NCBI GenBank assembly: GCA_040793985.1
Contig: JBFNJI010000028.1
Location: 1 to 64,000, forward strand
DNA length: 64,000 nucleotides
From: Thiodiazotropha sp040793985
GTDB lineage: Bacteria > Pseudomonadota > Gammaproteobacteria > Chromatiales > Chromatiaceae
Reading direction: 5' to 3'
The position numbers were made by a program, and so were the translations under genes. This document shows positions 8,789 through 17,809 of the stretch, piece after piece. The notes beneath the pieces are model-generated. The model did not search any database. It saw nothing but the letters and a program-made list of their open reading frames with translations, and was not told the origin of the DNA. Every line of letters starts with the position of its first letter. Positions within the stretch are counted from its first letter, which is position 1.

Positions 8789-9849
8789 TTTCTCTGTTAG
8801 ACCGCTATATCGCTCGCTCCGTGCTGATCGGCATCGTCGGCGTGATGGCACTGCTGCTGGTGCTGATCGGTTTTTTCGAACTGGTGGCTGAACTGGAAGA
8901 TGTGGCGGGCGGTTATACCGCATCGATGGCATATACTTTTGTGCTATTGGGCATGCCTCGCTACTGTTATGAGCTCTTTCCACTGGCGACCCTGCTTGGA
9001 AGCCTGCTCGGACTGGGGATTCTGGCAGGGAATTCAGAGCTTCTCGCAATGCGCGCGGCGGGTATCTCGATTGCCAGAATCGTTCTCTCGGTGTTGAAGG
9101 CCGGGCTCTTGGTGTTGGCTGTTGTGCTGGTCATAGGTGAATATCTGGCGCCCGTAGCGGAGCAGCAGGCGCAGCGCATGAAAAACGAGGCGCGCTCGGG
9201 TCAGATCAGCCTAAAGACCCGCTATGGATTTTGGTCCCGCGACGGTAATACCTTCATCAACATCCGACAGATACTACCCAATTCAGAGTTGGCGGATATA
9301 TCGATTTATGAATATGGAGAGGATGGCCATCTCCTCAGGGCGATACATGCACAAAGGGGAAGCCATCAGTCGCAGGGCTGGGTCATCCAGGATGTGGAAC
9401 AGAGCGAGTTTGCCGGTTCGGCCGTGTCGGTTACATCTACACCAGAACAGCCCTGGCAGGCTCAATTGGATCCCTCCGCGCTTGATGTGCTGACAGTGAA
9501 GCCGCATATGTTGGCGGCCTGGGATCTGTGGCGCTATATCGGCTATCTGCAACAGAACGGCCAAGCCTCGATCAATTACGAGGTGGCCTTCTGGGGCAAG
9601 GTGACCACGCCGTTGGTGACGATGGTGATGCTGTTTCTCAGCATACCCTTTGTGTTTGGTTCTCTACGCAGTGCAGGCGTAGGACAGCGGATCTTTGTCG
9701 GTGCAATGCTGGGTATCGTCTTCTATCTCTTGAACAGGGCCTTTTCATATATGGCAGTGGTCTACTCAATGAATGCCCTGGTCGCCTCCTTTTTTCCGCT
9801 GTTACTGTTTATGATGTTGGCCGCCTGGTTGTTTCGCCGCGTCTATTGA
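8785..9849 (+). CDS. lptG: LPS export permease LptG
   Basis: A 354-residue paralogue of LptF with the same plan: three N-terminal membrane helices, a periplasmic domain (about 125-255) and three C-terminal helices. It opens with LLDRYIARSVL, a typical LptG start. It pairs with LptF and the ATPase LptB (not in this window) to pass LPS to the LptC/A/D bridge. The ATG overlaps the lptF stop (ATGA at 8785-8788). Confidence 0.93.
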   Translation: MISLLDRYIARSVLIGIVGVMALLLVLIGFFELVAELEDVAGGYTASMAYTFVLLGMPRYCYELFPLATLLGSLLGLGILAGNSELLAMRAAGISIARIVLSVLKAGLLVLAVVLVIGEYLAPVAEQQAQRMKNEARSGQISLKTRYGFWSRDGNTFINIRQILPNSELADISIYEYGEDGHLLRAIHAQRGSHQSQGWVIQDVEQSEFAGSAVSVTSTPEQPWQAQLDPSALDVLTVKPHMLAAWDLWRYIGYLQQNGQASINYEVAFWGKVTTPLVTMVMLFLSIPFVFGSLRSAGVGQRIFVGAMLGIVFYLLNRAFSYMAVVYSMNALVASFFPLLLFMMLAAWLFRRVY

Positions 9850-9852
9850 ATA

Positions 9853-9902
9853 GGCATGGAGCTGCCGACAGAAGCAGCTGCAACCCATAACGATTCCATG
9901 CC
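9853..9902. repeat. Nested inverted repeat between convergent genes
   Basis: GGCATGGA at 9853-9860 pairs with TCCATGCC at 9895-9902. Inside, AGCTG pairs with CAGCT. It fills the gap between lptG and the convergent DUF3943 gene and may slow or stop transcription from both sides, although no T tract is present. Confidence 0.35.
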
Positions 9903-9916
9903 GTTGGGGGAGAGTG

Positions 9917-10825
9917 CTATTTGAAACGCAAGGTGAGTTGGATGCCGATATAGTCTGTAACCACAGGATCCGAATGTGCGTTGTGGGGCTCTTTCCAGTG
10001 CGGTGTCCAGGAATCCACGGATTTGGGACTCTGAAAAAAGGTGCGGAATGCCAATTCACTCTCAACGCCAACCCCGAACATACTGTCCACCATGGTGTTT
10101 AAGGTGCCGAGGGGGTCGGTGGCGATGAGGATGGTCTTATCCCAGGTGCTGTAGCTGGACTGCTGCTTGATGCTGCGACGTGTATCCTCAAAGTACCAGC
10201 CCAACCAGGCACCGAGGGTCGGGGTGAAAATGACATCTTGAATCGAGACTGGTTCGAACAGGGCCTCCAGGCCGAATTCATAGATTGAGGATAGGGTAAA
10301 GGAGAACCAGAAGGCCCCTGTCTCCGAAAGCCCCCGTTCCCGACCCCGGGTGTAGTAGGTCATTCCCCAATAGGGGTGGAGTATGTAGTTGATATACCAC
10401 TCATCCGGGTCCCAGCGGGGGTGAGTGACGTTGTCCCGCCACTTCTCGAAGGTGTACTCCTCTTTATCTTCCTCGGACCAGGAGGAGATGTCTTCCGGCA
10501 TGACATAGAGCAGGCCCACGATGAAGAATTGATAGCCGAAAAAATAGGCAGCGTCGCGTCGCAATCCCGGGTAGTCGACCGGACTCGTATCATCGAGTTC
10601 CCTGCCGAAACCGTAGGGGCGCTGTCGATCGAGGGTCGGGCCGGTCTCGAGGGTATCCAGTGTGAGTGCATGGCGATTTTGCGGCAGTGAAGTCAAAAGC
10701 GCTTGCTCTGACGCCAGCTCATAGAAGGAGACCGGGCTTTTTGGCAGCCACTCGAGGGAGTCCGCCTGAGCTGCCAAGGGTCCCAGGGTGAGACTGAAAA
10801 TGAGAACTCTCAGCAGGATCTTCAT
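9917..10825 (-). CDS. DUF3943 family exported protein
   Basis: A 302-residue protein with an N-terminal signal peptide (KILLRVLIFSLTLGPLAAQA, cleavage near residue 21). The body is rich in Trp and Tyr, with segments such as NYILHPYWGMTYYTRGRERG and FGLEALFEPVSIQD that I recognise from DUF3943. Members are thought to be outer-membrane or periplasmic, but their function is not established. The ATG at 10825 is preferred over an in-frame start at 10879 because it puts the signal peptide at the N-terminus. It stands alone, convergent with lptG. Confidence 0.75.
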   Translation of the reverse strand: MKILLRVLIFSLTLGPLAAQADSLEWLPKSPVSFYELASEQALLTSLPQNRHALTLDTLETGPTLDRQRPYGFGRELDDTSPVDYPGLRRDAAYFFGYQFFIVGLLYVMPEDISSWSEEDKEEYTFEKWRDNVTHPRWDPDEWYINYILHPYWGMTYYTRGRERGLSETGAFWFSFTLSSIYEFGLEALFEPVSIQDVIFTPTLGAWLGWYFEDTRRSIKQQSSYSTWDKTILIATDPLGTLNTMVDSMFGVGVESELAFRTFFQSPKSVDSWTPHWKEPHNAHSDPVVTDYIGIQLTLRFK

Positions 10826-11091
10826 CTGAGTGTCAATAGCTGCTACTTCACTGATCATACGCCGATGTCTGTTGCCCAACTGGGGCTATGACTGCAGACG
10901 ATACTGAATCTTTAACCCAGGACGATAATGAGACGGGGATTGCAGGCCGCGATTATAACGGATCGCCATCCAGGAGCCACCACTTTTCGCGGGATCTGTG
11001 AGATTTGCAAATCGACGCCTGGAGCTTGGGGAGCTTGTTGCTGGGTAAATCAGGAGTCGATATAAACTAAATAGACAGATATACCGTCAAG
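10826..11091. other. Intergenic gap without clear features
   Basis: The 266 bases between two minus-strand genes hold no convincing gene. They must carry the promoter of the DUF3943 gene and the end of the lipoprotein transcript, but I see no clear terminator. Confidence 0.4.
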
Positions 11092-12048
11092 TTAAGGGCT
11101 TTTCTCTCCATTTTCATTGGATTTTCGCAAATTTTCCAGATTGTCGAGAACGCGTTGTGCACGCTGGATCTTTTCCCGTGCCCGCTGATCCAGCGGATCC
11201 AGGGTGAGGGCTGCGCGCCAGGTCGCCTTGGCGCTTTCGATTTCACCATCCCGATAGAGACGATCCCCTGCGAGTAACAGATTGTCGATATATTTCGTCA
11301 GCGTACGCTTGACATCGGCGAGCATCTTTTTCGCGGTTTTGTTCTTGGGCGACTCCTTCAGTACCAGCTTCAACGCACGTCTTGCATCCTTGAGCTGTCC
11401 GCTCTCGATCAGCCGCCGGGCTTCGGTGAGGTTTTTATCGACACGCTTTTTCCACTTATGCTCCCGATTCGCCTGCTCTTTCTGCGCCACCTCTTTCTTA
11501 TATTGCACCTGCTCCTGCAACAGATGTTCCATCAGGTTCTGGTCGGCTTTGTCCTGCTTCAGCGAGAGGGAGAGAGAGAGGCAGTCCTTGGCCAGTGCGT
11601 TGTTGCGTTTGTAGTGTCGCCATGCACACTCTGAAAGCCCCTTTTGCATGCTTTGCAGTGTCTCCCGGGTCTCATCGAGGAGATCGGCATAGTGGGATTT
11701 GTCCGGGCTGGCCTGGGTCAGCTTGGTCAATAGAGGCAGTTGATTTTTGAGTGCCGAGGTGTTGCTGATGAGCAGTTGATCGTTCAACTCCTCTTCGACT
11801 AATTTTTGTTGGTTTCTAAAGGTTTCAAGCTCTTTTTTATAGGTTTTGTTTAGGCTTCGCTGGTTGCTGGCGCGGTCAAGCAGGCTGATCGCCTCTCCAT
11901 AGCGCCCTTTGGCCGCCAGTTGCCGACTCTTATCGAGAGGATTCTCCACGGCGGCTGCGGGTGCTGTGTTTTTGGTTTCTATCAGTTGACAGCCTGTGAG
12001 CAGCGTTAGCGAGAGATAGGCTATGACTGGTTTCTGAGGCAGTTTCAT
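11092..12048 (-). CDS. Helical-repeat lipoprotein paired with adenylate cyclase
   Basis: A 318-residue predicted lipoprotein. The signal sequence ends in a lipobox (LLTGC, Cys about 20). The mature part is almost wholly alpha-helical, charged and coiled-coil-like, with TPR-type segments (ARRLIESGQLKDARRALK; AKATWRAALTLDPLDQRA). Such repeats usually bind other proteins. The ATG overlaps the stop of the upstream adenylate cyclase (ATGA at 12045-12048 region), so the two form a coupled pair. It may be a periplasmic partner or input for the cyclase's external domain; that is inference. Confidence 0.7.
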   Translation of the reverse strand: MKLPQKPVIAYLSLTLLTGCQLIETKNTAPAAAVENPLDKSRQLAAKGRYGEAISLLDRASNQRSLNKTYKKELETFRNQQKLVEEELNDQLLISNTSALKNQLPLLTKLTQASPDKSHYADLLDETRETLQSMQKGLSECAWRHYKRNNALAKDCLSLSLSLKQDKADQNLMEHLLQEQVQYKKEVAQKEQANREHKWKKRVDKNLTEARRLIESGQLKDARRALKLVLKESPKNKTAKKMLADVKRTLTKYIDNLLLAGDRLYRDGEIESAKATWRAALTLDPLDQRAREKIQRAQRVLDNLENLRKSNENGEKSP

Positions 12049-13490
12049 CAAACCTGTTTTTTCAATATATAGGCCATGGTACGCATCAACCATTGACCGA
12101 ATTCCCGTGACGGTGTTCCCGCAATATAGGGCGTAACGAGATTTTTCTTACCCCGAATCTTAAGCGTCGGCTGTCTGTGCAACTCCACCATTTTAGCCAC
12201 ACCGGGAAACTCCGCTGTGGCCTGACTCATCATGATTCCGTCCACAGGCGAGGCGCCACACAATCTGGAGGCGAGATTTACGGTATCACCCACTACAGTA
12301 TATTCCAGTCGGTCGGGGATTCCGATATTTCCAGCGAGCATGGTGCCGCTGTTGATGCCGATACGCAACATGATTGGCTCCTTGCCCGCTTTGCGACGTT
12401 TTTTATTGATATGACGGACCATGGCCTGAATCAACCAGGCGCATCGAATCGCCTGCTGTCCATGTTTATTGTCGGCTTCCGGTACCCCGAACAAGATCAT
12501 GGCGCTGTCGCCGATAAATTTATCCACAACCCCCCGGCAGCGGTGAGCCGAATCGGCGATAGCACCCAGGTAGACGTTGAGCAGGGCAGCCACTTCGTCA
12601 GCGGGGAGATCCTCCGACAGTCGGGTAAAGCCGACGATATCGCAGAACAGAATGCTGCCCTCCATCTCCTGGTTGGCAAGGCGCGGTTGTGACAGGTTGG
12701 AGAGTATCTTCTCCGCCACCACGGGTGAGACATAGCGGGATAGGGCATCCTCAACCTGGCGCTTTTCCAACAGACCCGCGCTCATGCGGTCAAAATGGGC
12801 ATACACCTGACCAATTTCGTCATGGCGGTCTGTCTCCAGCGGACTGACCAGCAGCCCCGCTTCGGGTTTCTGACCCGCCTGGGCGAGCAGGGTGATCGGC
12901 CTGCTCAGGCGCTTGCTCAATACGTATGAGAGGATGGCCGCGATGAGGATCAGCCCAAAGGTGGCGTAACCGATGATGCCGATAGTGCGCTGTTGGTTGC
13001 GATCGAGAAACTGCCGGTCCAGGGTGATTATCGCATGGCCCGCGACGACGTCACGGAACTTGATAGTACTGAAAAAGGTGATTGCGGGATGCCGAATGTT
13101 CTCTTCGTCGCGCCAGGCCCAGATCATTGGCAGGAGTTCCTCGGAACTCGGGAGCTGATGGGGAACGCTGCCGGACGAGATCCAGGACTTGTCGGCGGGT
13201 ACGATGGCTGCACCCACCACTTTCTCATTTTGGGTTTGGCGGCTGACGAGTCCCTGCAGGTTGAACTGATCATCCGCGAGCAGCGGTTCACTGGCGGAGT
13301 GGGCAAGCTGTTCGACCAGGACTTCACCGAAGCCTTTTACCTCCCGCATATGAAAACTGGTTTGCTGGGTGATGAGAAACCAGCCGAGTACGCCCATGAC
13401 CATGGTGATCAAGGTGCCGATATAGATGGTCCACTTGATCGCAATGGGTACGGGTGCCTTCCGAAACAGTCGTACAAGCCAATTAAACAC
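12048..13490 (-). CDS. Membrane class III adenylate cyclase with HAMP domain
   Basis: A 480-residue cyclase. Helix about 17-39, a periplasmic sensor region (about 40-168), a second helix (about 170-192), a HAMP linker (SKRLSRPITLL onward) and a C-terminal class III catalytic domain (about 272-450). Metal-binding aspartates are seen in FCDIVGFT and in the GDSAMILFG segment. The RLEYTVVGDTVNLASRL segment carries the transition-state Asn and Arg and the Thr usually associated with ATP rather than GTP use. It should convert ATP to cAMP in response to an external signal. The stop overlaps a lipoprotein gene. Confidence 0.88.
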   Translation of the reverse strand: MFNWLVRLFRKAPVPIAIKWTIYIGTLITMVMGVLGWFLITQQTSFHMREVKGFGEVLVEQLAHSASEPLLADDQFNLQGLVSRQTQNEKVVGAAIVPADKSWISSGSVPHQLPSSEELLPMIWAWRDEENIRHPAITFFSTIKFRDVVAGHAIITLDRQFLDRNQQRTIGIIGYATFGLILIAAILSYVLSKRLSRPITLLAQAGQKPEAGLLVSPLETDRHDEIGQVYAHFDRMSAGLLEKRQVEDALSRYVSPVVAEKILSNLSQPRLANQEMEGSILFCDIVGFTRLSEDLPADEVAALLNVYLGAIADSAHRCRGVVDKFIGDSAMILFGVPEADNKHGQQAIRCAWLIQAMVRHINKKRRKAGKEPIMLRIGINSGTMLAGNIGIPDRLEYTVVGDTVNLASRLCGASPVDGIMMSQATAEFPGVAKMVELHRQPTLKIRGKKNLVTPYIAGTPSREFGQWLMRTMAYILKKQV

Positions 13491-13737
13491 AGAAGTAATT
13501 TTTGTAAATCAATTAGTTATAATAAATAGTAAAAGTAGAATATCGTTACGCGTCACTGCATGCCATGGGCAGATCAGCAGTCCGTTCCGCTGCCGCAAAG
13601 CTTACACAATAGTGTTTGTCTGATGCCAGCGTAAGTATATTGAGATAGCGAAATGCTTGCATGAAAAATTACAAAAACATAGTCCCACCGGTCAGTAATG
13701 GGCGACTAGCGGTAGCCCGACCGGTGACAGGGCGCAA

Positions 13738-14562
13738 TCAATCGCTGGTAACCTTCGCGGCCCTGTCTATATGCTGCAAAAGTCTTGCCGATATCTCCTC
13801 AATGGACATGGATGTGGTGTCCAGATAGGGGATTTTGTAGTGATTGAAAAGATCCTCTGCCAGTTTGATCTCCTTCTTACACTGCTCGATGGTGGAGTAG
13901 CGACGGTCCGGGCGCCGTTCCTGTCGGATCCGCTGTAACTGCTGCGGGTCGATGGTCAGGCCATAGAGCTTTTCCCGATAGGGTGTTAGCGCCTTGGGGA
14001 GTAGATCGTTGATCAGGTCGTCATCGGTGAGGGGATAGTTTGCTGCCAGGACGCTGTGTTGCAGACCGAGAAAGAGACAGGTGGGTGTCTTGCCGACACG
14101 GGATACCCCAATCAGGATCAGGTCCGCGGTGGTATAGTTTTTTGTCACTGCTCCATCGTCGTTGTTCAGTGCGAAATTGACCGCATGGATGCGCCGGTCA
14201 TAGGCCCGGTTGTTGTCGGTGGTATGGAAACGGCCCAAGGCGTGGGAGGAGGGGAGTTGCAGCTCCTCCTCCAGGCGGCTGGTGAAGGTCTCGAAAAAGT
14301 CCATCACCGGAACATCCAGCTGTTTGAAGTAGTCACGGATCTGGGGATCCACCAGGGTAGTGAAGACTATCGGCTTATACACCGATTCGATGGTCGTCTG
14401 GTTGATCCGTTCCGCGACCCGCCTCGCCTTGTCCATGCTGTCGATGAAAGGCCAATGGACGGTTTCGTAGCTAAAGCCTTCGAACTGGCTCAGCAGCGAC
14501 CGGCCCATGGCCTCGACGGTGATTCCGGTATGGTCGGCAAGAAAGAAGATGGTGCGTTTCAT
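13738..14562 (-). CDS. ppsR: PEP synthase regulatory protein (kinase/pyrophosphorylase)
   Basis: A 274-residue member of the DUF299 family, close to E. coli PpsR (277). It inactivates and reactivates PEP synthase by phosphorylating or dephosphorylating an active-site threonine. The N-terminus TIFFLADHTGITVEAMG and the nucleotide loop GVSRVGKTPTC are diagnostic. ATG 14562 matches the usual N-terminus; an alternative ATG at 14592 overlaps the ppsA stop (ATGA) and would add ten residues. Either way it is translationally coupled to its target ppsA. After it comes a 250-base AT-rich gap with no gene. Confidence 0.92.
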   Translation of the reverse strand: MKRTIFFLADHTGITVEAMGRSLLSQFEGFSYETVHWPFIDSMDKARRVAERINQTTIESVYKPIVFTTLVDPQIRDYFKQLDVPVMDFFETFTSRLEEELQLPSSHALGRFHTTDNNRAYDRRIHAVNFALNNDDGAVTKNYTTADLILIGVSRVGKTPTCLFLGLQHSVLAANYPLTDDDLINDLLPKALTPYREKLYGLTIDPQQLQRIRQERRPDRRYSTIEQCKKEIKLAEDLFNHYKIPYLDTTSMSIEEISARLLQHIDRAAKVTSD

Positions 14563-14591
14563 AAAGTCGTTACGCCCCCAATCGGCTTTCA

Positions 14592-16958
14592 TCAGCTCTC
14601 CTGACCGGCAAGTAGACGCCAGGTGTCGATCACTGTGTCCGGATTCAGCGACATGCTTTGAATGCCTTGTTCCACCAGCCACTCCGCCAGATCGGGGTAG
14701 TCGGAAGGGCCCTGGCCGCAGATGCCGACATACTTCCCGGCCTCGTTACAGGCCTGTATCGCCATCTCCAGCATTCGCTTCACGCCGGGATTTCTCTCGT
14801 CAAAGCTTTGGGCGACGAGTCCCGAATCGCGATCCAGGCCCAGGGTCAACTGAGTCATATCATTGGAACCGATGGAGAAGCCGTCGAAATATTCCAGGAA
14901 CTCCCTGGCGAGTACGGCATTGGAGGGCAGCTCGCACATCATGATCACCTTGAGGCCATTCTCGCCCCGTTTCAGGCCATTCTCCTCCAGCAGCCGGATT
15001 ACCCGGGCAGCCTCTTCCAGGGTGCGAACGAAGGGGATCATGATCTCCACGTTGTCGAATCCCATCTCCTCGCGTACCCGCTTCAGGGCCCTGCACTCGA
15101 GTTCGAAACAGGCCCTGAAATTATCCGAGATGTAGCGTGACGCGCCGCGAAAGCCGATCATCGGATTCTCTTCTTCGGGTTCATAGAGTTTGCCGCCGAT
15201 CAGGTTCGCATATTCGTTGGATTTAAAATCGGAGGTGCGAACGATCACCGGTTTTCCGTTGAAGGCAGCGGCGAGGGTGGAGATTCCCTCCACCAGCTTT
15301 TCGACATAGAACTCCACCGGGTTGGGGTAGCCATCGATCTGACTCTGTACCTTGGCCTTGATATCGCCCGGGAGTTTGTCGAACTCCATTAACGCCTTGG
15401 GATGCACACCGATGGTGGTGTTGATAATGAACTCGAGGCGGGCCAGGCCGATGCCCGCGTTGGGAATGCGACTGAAGGTGAAGGCACGGCTGGGATTGGC
15501 CACATTCATCATAATTTTCGCGGGCGGCTCTGGCAGTGCCGTGACATCGCCATGACTGATGGAGAATTTCAATTGGCCTTGATAGATGAAGCCGTCATCA
15601 CCCTCGGCACAGGATACCGTGACCTCTTGGCCCTCCACCAGGGTCTCGGTGGCATCGTGACAGCCGACCACAGCCGGTATCCCCAGTTCACGGGCGATAA
15701 TTGCGGCGTGGCAAGTGCGTCCGCCCCGATTGGTGACAATCGCGGAGGCGCGTTTCATCACCGGTTCCCAATCCGGATCGGTCATATCGGTGACCAAGAC
15801 ATCGCCTGGTTCGACCTTTGCCATTTCACTGGCGCTGTGAATCACCTTTGCCACCCCGACGCCGATACGCTGACCGATGGCGCGGCCCTGAGCCAAAACC
15901 TTGCCCTTCTCTTCCATCTTGAAGCGTTCTACCGACGTGGCGTCGACCCGGCTCTCCACCGTCTCCGGGCGTGCCTGCAGAATATAGAGCTGGCCGTCGC
16001 TGCCATCCAGGCCCCACTCTATGTCCATCGGTCGCTGATAGTGTTTTTCGATGGTTATCGCCATCTGTGCCAGGCTCTCGACCTGTTCATTGGTGAGAGA
16101 GAACTGGCGTCTATCCTGCTCCGGGACCTCCACGGTGATCACCCGTTCCCCGGCGCTCTGGCCGTAGACCATCTTGATCGCCTTGCTGCCGAGGTTGCGG
16201 CGCAGGATAGCCGGGCGTCCGGCTTCCACATTTCCCTTGTGCACATAGAACTCATCCGGATTCACAGAGCCTTGTACCACTGTCTCGCCAAGACCGTAGG
16301 AGCTGGTGATGAACACCGCGTCCTTGAAACCGGACTCCGTATCCAGGGTGAACATGACCCCCGCCGCACCGATGTCGGAACGCACCATGCGTTGAATACC
16401 GGCGGAGAGGGCTACATCCTCATGGGCGAAGCCCTGATGCACCCGATAGGATATAGCCCGATCGTTATAGAGAGAGGCAAAGACCTCCTTGATGGCACTC
16501 ATGACACTGTCCAAGCCCTGGACATTGAGAAAGGTCTCCTGTTGTCCGGCGAACGAGGCATCCGGCAGGTCCTCAGCGGTAGCCGAGGAGCGTACAGCCA
16601 CCGAAGGCGGATTATCCGCATCCCCCGTGAGTTGCCTGTAGGCGTCGATAATCGCGTTTTCCAACGCTTCCGGGAAGCTGGCTTCAACGACCCATTGGCG
16701 TATGGTTTTGCCAGCCTCTGCCAGGGCGGTGACATCCTCCACATCGAGGGTTTTCAACAATGGATCTATTCGCACCGCGAGGTTGTTGTGGCGTAAGAAT
16801 TCGCGGAAGGCATGGGCAGTGGTGGCGAACCCTCCTGGAACGCTGACACCCGCATCGGCAAGGCCACCGATCATTTCACCCAGGGATGCATTCTTTCCGC
16901 CGACCTGATCCACATCCTGCATCTTCAGGTGTTCGAACCAGATGATCTGTTCATTCAT
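14592..16958 (-). CDS. ppsA: Phosphoenolpyruvate synthase
   Basis: A 788-residue enzyme (E. coli 792) converting pyruvate and ATP to PEP, AMP and phosphate. The N-terminal ATP-binding domain has VGGKNASLGEM. The swivelling phosphohistidine domain has GGRTCHAAIIARELG, with the catalytic His near 416. The C-terminal PEP/pyruvate TIM barrel has GSNDMTQLTLG and the late CGQGPSD cysteine. ATG 16958 has an excellent ribosome site (GAGG seven bases upstream); ATG 17000 in frame would add 14 residues and overlap the previous gene. It lies downstream of rnf genes and a PFOR, so it is placed to take up pyruvate made by that pathway. Confidence 0.95.
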   Translation of the reverse strand: MNEQIIWFEHLKMQDVDQVGGKNASLGEMIGGLADAGVSVPGGFATTAHAFREFLRHNNLAVRIDPLLKTLDVEDVTALAEAGKTIRQWVVEASFPEALENAIIDAYRQLTGDADNPPSVAVRSSATAEDLPDASFAGQQETFLNVQGLDSVMSAIKEVFASLYNDRAISYRVHQGFAHEDVALSAGIQRMVRSDIGAAGVMFTLDTESGFKDAVFITSSYGLGETVVQGSVNPDEFYVHKGNVEAGRPAILRRNLGSKAIKMVYGQSAGERVITVEVPEQDRRQFSLTNEQVESLAQMAITIEKHYQRPMDIEWGLDGSDGQLYILQARPETVESRVDATSVERFKMEEKGKVLAQGRAIGQRIGVGVAKVIHSASEMAKVEPGDVLVTDMTDPDWEPVMKRASAIVTNRGGRTCHAAIIARELGIPAVVGCHDATETLVEGQEVTVSCAEGDDGFIYQGQLKFSISHGDVTALPEPPAKIMMNVANPSRAFTFSRIPNAGIGLARLEFIINTTIGVHPKALMEFDKLPGDIKAKVQSQIDGYPNPVEFYVEKLVEGISTLAAAFNGKPVIVRTSDFKSNEYANLIGGKLYEPEEENPMIGFRGASRYISDNFRACFELECRALKRVREEMGFDNVEIMIPFVRTLEEAARVIRLLEENGLKRGENGLKVIMMCELPSNAVLAREFLEYFDGFSIGSNDMTQLTLGLDRDSGLVAQSFDERNPGVKRMLEMAIQACNEAGKYVGICGQGPSDYPDLAEWLVEQGIQSMSLNPDTVIDTWRLLAGQES

Positions 16959-16992
16959 TGCCTCGCCTCGGCTTTTGGATTGATTGGATGGC

Positions 16993-17205
16993 TCATTCAT
17001 TGTTTTTTAAACCTCTGAGATGGTCTCCTTGACGTTGGCAGCTGCTGCCGCTGCAGGAACAGCTCTTTCCGCAGCCCGCACCCTCTTCCCTGTGGGGGCC
17101 GAACTCAGGATGCAGCTTGGCAAAACGCCGCGCGATCGATTGTACGATTAACCAACCGAGCAGCAGTATGGGAATGATTGTCATGGCGATTAGATAGTCT
17201 ACCAC
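16993..17205 (-). CDS. NqrM-like cysteine-rich membrane protein
   Basis: A 70-residue protein with one N-terminal membrane helix (about 3-24) and a soluble tail with clustered cysteines (CGKSCSCSGSSC near residues 48-59). This plan resembles NqrM (DUF539), the factor needed to mature Na+-NQR, probably by supplying iron to the cluster between NqrD and NqrE. RnfA and RnfE are the homologues of those subunits and lie immediately upstream, which supports a matching role for Rnf. The start GTG 17205 is chosen for its GGAGG eight bases upstream; ATG 17184 is an alternative giving 63 residues. The rnfA stop is only five bases before GTG 17205. Confidence 0.6.
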   Translation of the reverse strand: MVDYLIAMTIIPILLLGWLIVQSIARRFAKLHPEFGPHREEGAGCGKSCSCSGSSCQRQGDHLRGLKNNE

Positions 17206-17209
17206 TCTC

Positions 17210-17791
17210 CTAGCCTCCGAGTCCGGCAAATCCCATGAAAGAGAGCGACAGCAATCCACCGAGTATCAGGCTGACCGCGGCCCCCTGGGTGATGCTGGGC
17301 ATGGTTGAAAGTTCCAGCTTTTCCCGCAGACCGGCCATCAACACAATTGCCAACACGAAGCCGGTGCCTGCACCCAAGGCATAGATCAGCGACTGCAGGA
17401 AATCGTACTCCTTGAAGGTCTGGAACAGGGCAAGGCCGAGGATGGCGCAGTTGGTGGTGATCAGCGGCAGGTAGATGCCCAGGGAGCGAAACAGTCCCGG
17501 TGTGAACTTCTTCAGGGCCATCTCCACCAGTTGCACCGCACTGGCGATGACTGCGATATAGGCGATCAAGCGCAGGAACTCGATCTCGAATGCCACCAGG
17601 ACAAGGTTGATCAGATAGGCGCAGACCGAGCTGACCAGCATCACAAACACGGTTGCAAGCCCCATCGGCAGAGCGGTGTTGAGTTTACCGGACACACCCA
17701 GAAATGGGCATAGACCGAGGAACAGCGCAAGGACGAAGTTGTTCGCCAGGACTGCGTTTAGGAATATGAAGCTGAGTGTTTCAGTACCCAT
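17210..17791 (-). CDS. rnfA: Rnf complex subunit A
   Basis: A 193-residue protein with six membrane helices. LGLCPFLGV near residue 28 and TTNCAILGL near residue 112 hold the two cysteines that, with those of RnfE, bind an intramembrane iron-sulfur centre. Rnf couples ferredoxin:NAD+ electron transfer to Na+ or H+ movement. Starts 18 bases after rnfE. Confidence 0.93.
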   Translation of the reverse strand: MGTETLSFIFLNAVLANNFVLALFLGLCPFLGVSGKLNTALPMGLATVFVMLVSSVCAYLINLVLVAFEIEFLRLIAYIAVIASAVQLVEMALKKFTPGLFRSLGIYLPLITTNCAILGLALFQTFKEYDFLQSLIYALGAGTGFVLAIVLMAGLREKLELSTMPSITQGAAVSLILGGLLSLSFMGFAGLGG

Positions 17792-17809
17792 AGACTGTCG
17801 CCCTTGTAA

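Noticed and set aside
15402..16796. Long plus-strand frame antisense to ppsA
   Set aside because: It is a mirror of the ppsA codon bias, rich in His, Gly and Asp, with no recognisable domain.
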